DNA from: Pseudacidobacterium sp036264445
GTDB lineage: Bacteria > Acidobacteriota > Terriglobia > Terriglobales > Acidobacteriaceae
Direction: 5' to 3'
Length of the DNA stretch: 10,060 bases
Assembly (NCBI GenBank): GCA_036264445.1
Contig: DATAQW010000118.1
Coordinates: forward strand, 1-10,060
Part shown: positions 7,023 to 10,060 of the stretch, piece by piece
Numbering within the stretch: position 1 is the stretch's first letter
Layout of the letters: every line of letters starts with the position of its first letter
Notes under the pieces: generated by a model
The model's input: only the letters and a program-made list of their open reading frames with translations
What the model was told of the DNA's origin: nothing
The model's database searches: none
Made by a program: the position numbers and the translations under genes

Positions 7023-7769
7023 ATGTCCGGCCATTCAAAATGGGCCACAATTAAGCACAAAAAAGGCGCTCTCGACGCAAAACGCGGCAAGATCTTCACG
7101 CGCCTTATCAAGGAAATTACCATCGCGGCCAAGGCTGGCGGAGATCCCGATGGCAACCCGCGCCTGCGCACCGCCGTTGCCGCTGCCAAGGCGGAAAACA
7201 TGCCCGCCGACAACATCAAGCGCGCCATTCAGCGCGGAACGGGCGAGCTTCCCGGCGCTATCTATGAAGAAATCACGTTTGAGGGTTACGGTCCCGGAGG
7301 TGTCGCGATCATTGTCGAAACCACAACGGACAACCGCAACCGCACAGTGAGTGAAGTCAGGCACGCCTTTTCGAAGAACGGCGGCAACCTGGGTGAGTCC
7401 GGCTCTGTGCGTTTTATGTTCACAAAGAAGGGAGTTATCGCTGTTCCGAAGACCGCTGCCGATGAAGAGAAGCTGATGAGTATTGTGCTCGAAGCCGGCG
7501 GCGAAGATCTGAACGACGAAGGCGACACCTGGGAGATCATCACTGAGCCCGCGGCATTTGAAGGGGTCGCACAGGCTGTCCGTGATGCCGGCATTGAGAC
7601 CATCATGTCAGAAGTGACGATGGTTGCCTCCACCTACACCAAGCTTGAAGGATCAGCCGCATCGCAGATGATTCGCCTGCTCGAAGCACTTGAAGACCAC
7701 GACGATGTCCAAAACGTCTATTCCAATTTCGACATGGACGCCAAGCAACTGGAAGAAGTAGCAGGCTGA
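7023..7769 (+). CDS. yebC: YebC/TACO1 family protein (probable translation-associated/transcription regulatory factor)
   Basis: A 248-residue cytoplasmic protein, normal for the family. It begins with the hallmark MSGHSKWATIKHKKGALDAK and continues with GKIFTRLIKEITIAAKAGG, NPRLRTAVAAAKAENMPADN and GPGGVAIIVETTTDNRNRT, followed by GGNLGESGSVRFMF. These cover the N-terminal helical domain (about 1-75) and the start of the alpha/beta domains (about 80-240). Bacterial members have been described as DNA-binding regulators and, more recently, as ribosome-associated factors easing translation through proline stretches; YebC1 or YebC2 type cannot be settled here. The ATG at 7023 was chosen because the family signature starts there and GAGG (7014-7017) precedes it by 5 bases, although the frame is open further upstream. 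It is not next to ruvC, its frequent neighbour elsewhere. It seems to be a single-gene unit, with its own promoter and terminator. Confidence 0.96.
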   Translation: MSGHSKWATIKHKKGALDAKRGKIFTRLIKEITIAAKAGGDPDGNPRLRTAVAAAKAENMPADNIKRAIQRGTGELPGAIYEEITFEGYGPGGVAIIVETTTDNRNRTVSEVRHAFSKNGGNLGESGSVRFMFTKKGVIAVPKTAADEEKLMSIVLEAGGEDLNDEGDTWEIITEPAAFEGVAQAVRDAGIETIMSEVTMVASTYTKLEGSAASQMIRLLEALEDHDDVQNVYSNFDMDAKQLEEVAG

Positions 7770-7794
7770 AGCGGTCATCAGGTTTTTTGAAGAG

Positions 7795-7820
7795 GGCCGC
7801 CAGGTGGCGGCCATTCTTTT
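7795..7820 (+). terminator. Intrinsic terminator of yebC
   Basis: A perfect 7-bp stem GGCCGCC (7795-7801) / GGCGGCC (7806-7812) with an AGGT tetraloop is followed at once by ATTCTTTT. It begins 25 bases after the yebC stop and separates that gene from the next one. Confidence 0.88.
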
Positions 7821-7876
7821 AGCAGAAAAAATCGTAGTCTAATCATTCCACGGAGCATCAGAAGAACGAATCCATT

Positions 7877-8602
7877 ATGAAGAGAAAATTCGCGTGCTCA
7901 CTCGCTGTACTTGTTTCTTTTTTGTTTTCACTTCCAGTAGTGGCGCAGACGACACAAACACCTGCTCCAGCCAATGACAGTCCGGCGTCAACGGTGCTGG
8001 CGACGCGGCCTTGGGAGTTCGGGCCGTTCTTTCAAGGTGGTGTAGGCGTCGGAGACCGTTCGGACTTCTCCTTTACAAGCGCCGGTGTGCGACTGGGCAA
8101 GGTGATTACCGATCAGCATCTTCGCGGAATCCTGCGCGGGCAGTTTGAGTATGCAGGCGAATTGATGCCATATTGGCAGTCATTTACTCCACCGCCGCAC
8201 TTGCGGGTGACGCAGTATGAATATCAGGGCCAGACCGGCTATATTGTGCTGCCCTACAATGGCGGAACCTTTACCGGCGTCAGCATTACACCGATTATCC
8301 TGCGTTGGAACTTGAAGCCGGCGAGGCGAATCGCGCCTTGGATACAGGGAGCAGGCGGGTTGGTCTGGACAAATCATAAATTTCCGCCCGACATCATCGT
8401 TCCGCACGGTGAACCAGGAGGCACGAGCGTCTGGAATTTCACGCCACAATTTGGCATCGGCCTTCACTATTTTGTGAGGCCAAGGCAGTCGTTGACCTTT
8501 GCCGCCAATGCGATTCATATTTCCAGTGCATCTCTAGGCGATCGCAATCCAGGTGTGAACGCCAGCGTACAATTCCAGATCGGCTACACCTGGTGGCACT
8601 AA
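7877..8602 (+). CDS. Outer-membrane beta-barrel protein, PagL-like (acyloxyacyl hydrolase / lipid A 3-O-deacylase family)
   Basis: A 241-residue exported protein. MKRKF followed by ACSLAVLVSFLFSLPVVAQ is a signal peptide with cleavage after about residue 23. The mature part after a Thr/Pro/Ala-rich spacer (24-45) alternates strands and turns as an eight-strand barrel would: WEFGPFFQGGVGVGD (46-60), RGILRGQFEYAGE (83-95), APWIQGAGGLVW (153-164), TPQFGIGLHYFV (189-200), SVQFQIGYTWW (230-240). The segment IHISSASLGDRNPGVN (213-228) matches the PagL active-site region HxSNAxL...NxG; H214 and S216 fit the catalytic His and Ser. The position of the third residue of the triad (Glu in Pseudomonas PagL, His+14) is N228 here. 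Known PagL removes the 3-O acyl chain of lipid A in the outer membrane; whether this one is catalytic is uncertain. It stands alone between yebC and the formimidoyltransferase gene. Confidence 0.68.
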   Translation: MKRKFACSLAVLVSFLFSLPVVAQTTQTPAPANDSPASTVLATRPWEFGPFFQGGVGVGDRSDFSFTSAGVRLGKVITDQHLRGILRGQFEYAGELMPYWQSFTPPPHLRVTQYEYQGQTGYIVLPYNGGTFTGVSITPIILRWNLKPARRIAPWIQGAGGLVWTNHKFPPDIIVPHGEPGGTSVWNFTPQFGIGLHYFVRPRQSLTFAANAIHISSASLGDRNPGVNASVQFQIGYTWWH

Positions 8603-8624
8603 AATACAGGGCTTAGAGGAGATG

Positions 8625-8642
8625 GGCCGGGTGTCCGGAGCC
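8625..8642 (+). other. Small hairpin in intergenic region
   Basis: GGCCGG / CCG-GA-GCC folds into a six-pair stem with a GTGT loop and a two-base bulge. It lies 22 bases after the barrel gene's stop. No T-run follows, so it is at best a weak terminator or a transcript-end structure; it abuts the dispersed repeat copy. Confidence 0.3.
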
Positions 8643-8664
8643 TATCCTGAGCGGAGTCGAATGA
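8643..8664 (+). repeat. Copy of a dispersed intergenic repeat (core CCTGAGCGGAGTCGAA)
   Basis: The core CCTGAGCGGAGTCGAA at 8646-8661 with TAT before and TGAT after closely resembles the CATCCTGAGCGAAGTCGAAGG-type sequence scattered through intergenic regions of Acidobacteriota and some other phyla. The identification is from memory of that motif; only one copy is seen in this window and no coding frame covers it. Confidence 0.45.
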
Positions 8665-8724
8665 TTTGCGAAGCTAGTTGTATCTGATGTTGGGAGCTTG
8701 GCATGCAGGACAATTAAAAACACC

Positions 8725-9666
8725 ATGAGCGAATCAATTATCGAATGCGTGCCGAATTTTTCCGAAGGACGTGACCGGCAAAAGGTCATGTCCGTCATTT
8801 CGGCTATGCAACTCGACGGCGTTCTGCTGCTTGACTGGTCGCTCGATGCCGATCATAACCGCTCCGTCGTGACTATTGCCGGCTCTCCGGCGGTTGTTAT
8901 AGAGGCTGCAGTGCGCGCGGCTGGCCGCGCATCTGAGCTGATCGACCTCACTACGCAAGAAGGTGTGCATCCGCGCATTGGTGCTGCGGATGTGATCCCG
9001 TTTGTGCCGGTTCGTGGCGTCTCGCTAGAACAATGTGCGCTGCTCGCGCGGCAGGCTGGGATGGAAATCTGGAAGCGGCACCATGTTCCAGTCTATTTTT
9101 ACGAAGCGGCTGCATCGCGTCCTGACCGTGCTCTTCTTGAAAACGTGCGCCAGGGACAGTTTGAAGGGCTGCGCGACGCCGTCCGCAAGGATGTTTCGCG
9201 CCGCCCGGATGTAGGCGGTCCTGACCTGCATCCAACTGCAGGCGCATCGGCTGTAGGAGCGCGCCGGTTCCTGATTGCCTATAACATCTATCTCGATACG
9301 GAGAACGTTGCTACCGCGCGCGCTATTGCTAAGGAAATCCGCGCTTCCAGCGGAGGGCTGTCCGGAGTGAAAGCTATGGGGGTTCTGGCGCATGGCATGG
9401 CGCAGATCTCTATGAATATCACTGACTTCCGTCAGACCTCGGTCGCTGACGCGTATTCTGCTGTCAAACGCCAGGCAGCCAAACACCGCACGAGGCCAGT
9501 GCGTGGCGAACTGATCGGACTGCTTCCCGAAGCAGCTTTTGAGCAGGACAGCGAGTGGGTGCGTCAATTACATGGGTTTAACCCTGATGAGAAGCTCCTG
9601 GAGCGCAAGCTGGAGTGTCCGATTGAATGGCCGGTACCGGAAATGAACCGCAGCAGTCTAAAATAG
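8725..9666 (+). CDS. ftcD: Glutamate formimidoyltransferase (single-domain)
   Basis: Transfers the formimidoyl group between N-formimidoyl-L-glutamate and tetrahydrofolate, linking histidine breakdown to one-carbon metabolism in the cytoplasm. The 313-residue protein covers only the transferase part of animal FTCD. It shows IIECVPNFSEGRD (5-17), DADHNRSVVTIAG (41-53), QEGVHPRIGAADVIPFVP (78-95) with H82 at the position of the catalytic His of mammalian FTCD, and DLHPTAGASAVGARRFLIAY with the conserved GA.AVGAR turn. The start was set at the ATG at 8725 because ECVPNFSEGR normally follows a very short N-terminus; an in-frame TTG at 8698 would add nine unconserved residues. The ribosome-binding site is modest (AGGA at 8707-8710, 14 bases away). 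No cyclodeaminase domain or histidine-utilisation gene is visible; the next gene starts within 50 bases. Confidence 0.93.
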   Translation: MSESIIECVPNFSEGRDRQKVMSVISAMQLDGVLLLDWSLDADHNRSVVTIAGSPAVVIEAAVRAAGRASELIDLTTQEGVHPRIGAADVIPFVPVRGVSLEQCALLARQAGMEIWKRHHVPVYFYEAAASRPDRALLENVRQGQFEGLRDAVRKDVSRRPDVGGPDLHPTAGASAVGARRFLIAYNIYLDTENVATARAIAKEIRASSGGLSGVKAMGVLAHGMAQISMNITDFRQTSVADAYSAVKRQAAKHRTRPVRGELIGLLPEAAFEQDSEWVRQLHGFNPDEKLLERKLECPIEWPVPEMNRSSLK

Positions 9667-9701
9667 AAAGTTCAGGGGTTGCGCAAATGTCGACAGCTCC
9701 C

Positions 9702-9706
9702 GGAGG
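9702..9706 (+). promoter_or_regulatory. Ribosome-binding site supporting a TTG start at 9714
   Basis: GGAGG lies 7 bases before TTG 9714. A competing ATG at 9687 in the same frame has AGGGG (9674-9678) 8 bases ahead. GGAGG with optimal spacing, plus the canonical signal peptide that begins at the TTG, favours 9714, without excluding 9687. Confidence 0.55.
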
Positions 9707-9713
9707 TAGAAAT

Positions 9714-10060
9714 TTGAAGTTTGGCAAGAAAGTATTGCTGGCAGCCGCTCTGGTATCTTTTGCGGGGTTGCCGGCATTGGCCGCGCAGCTTAGCGGAGAC
9801 GCGCGCGCAGCTATTCCCAAGGATGTGCAGCAGTTAATTGTGGTCGATTATCGCGCCATGCAGAACTCAGACGCAGCCATGAACTTAAAAGCGCGTGTGC
9901 TTCCGCCTGAATTGAAGGAGCTGGAAGGGGCGCTCAAGACCTCTGGCCTGAATGATAACCATGATGTTGAAGAGCTGGCATTTGCTGCTTTCCGCACTGG
10001 CAATAGCACGGACTATACGAAGATTGTCGGCATAGCTGAGGGACAGTTCCAGCTGCAGGA
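9714..10060 (+). CDS. Exported protein of unknown function, 3' end outside window
   Basis: I do not recognise this protein. About 115 residues are visible and the frame stays open to the last base. MKFGKKVLLAAALVSFAGLP followed by ALAAQ is a textbook Sec signal peptide with cleavage near ALA/AQ, so the product leaves the cytoplasm; there is no lipobox cysteine. The mature start is mixed: ARAAIPKDVQQLIVVDYRAM (30-49) looks like a strand after an 'IPxD' turn, then charged helical sequence LPPELKELEGALKTSGLN (63-80) and VEELAFAAFRTG (85-96). The 'IPKDVQQLIVVDYRAM' opening vaguely recalls secreted DUF3352-like proteins, which I would not press. It begins 47 bases after the formimidoyltransferase stop with no terminator between, so co-transcription is possible, but the context gives no functional hint. 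If the ATG at 9687 is used, nine residues are added before the same signal peptide. Confidence 0.75.
   Translation, partial: MKFGKKVLLAAALVSFAGLPALAAQLSGDARAAIPKDVQQLIVVDYRAMQNSDAAMNLKARVLPPELKELEGALKTSGLNDNHDVEELAFAAFRTGNSTDYTKIVGIAEGQFQLQ

Overview
The window looks like a chromosomal stretch of an Acidobacteriota bacterium, probably of the Terriglobia/Acidobacteriaceae kind. This is an inference from gene content: a fused rhamnulose-1-phosphate aldolase/dehydrogenase, a BBP-2 type outer-membrane porin with an N-terminal coiled coil, a PagL-like outer-membrane barrel, a stand-alone glutamate formimidoyltransferase, a moderately GC-rich composition, and a copy of a dispersed 'CCTGAGCGGAGTCGAA' intergenic repeat. 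The outer-membrane proteins and signal peptides show a diderm envelope. I see no mobile element, phage, CRISPR array, tRNA or rRNA.

Bases 1-5336 (+ strand) form an L-rhamnose catabolic operon. The order is the 3' end of an L-rhamnose isomerase gene, a bifunctional L-rhamnulose-1-phosphate aldolase/short-chain dehydrogenase, L-rhamnulose kinase, and a one-piece regulator joining an IclR-type winged helix-turn-helix to a LacI/periplasmic-binding-protein-type sugar-sensing domain. Together the enzymes would take L-rhamnose to L-rhamnulose, then L-rhamnulose-1-phosphate, then dihydroxyacetone phosphate plus L-lactaldehyde, with the SDR half oxidising the lactaldehyde. The operon promoter and any transporter lie outside the window. 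The regulator is the least ordinary gene here.

Bases 5393-6817 (- strand) hold an outer-membrane porin gene converging on the rhamnose operon. A roughly 205-bp divergent region separates it from yebC (7023-7769, +), a conserved YebC/TACO1 family gene with a perfect extended -10 promoter element upstream and a clear intrinsic terminator downstream.

Bases 7877-10060 (+) carry a PagL-like (acyloxyacyl hydrolase family) outer-membrane barrel in which the catalytic glutamate position appears to be asparagine, a short intergenic region with a dispersed-repeat copy, a single-domain glutamate formimidoyltransferase, and the first about 115 residues of an exported protein I do not recognise.

Two genes (regulator at 4242, exported protein at 9714) are best explained by TTG starts behind a GGAGG ribosome-binding site. 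The porin gene likewise starts much further in than its longest possible reading frame.
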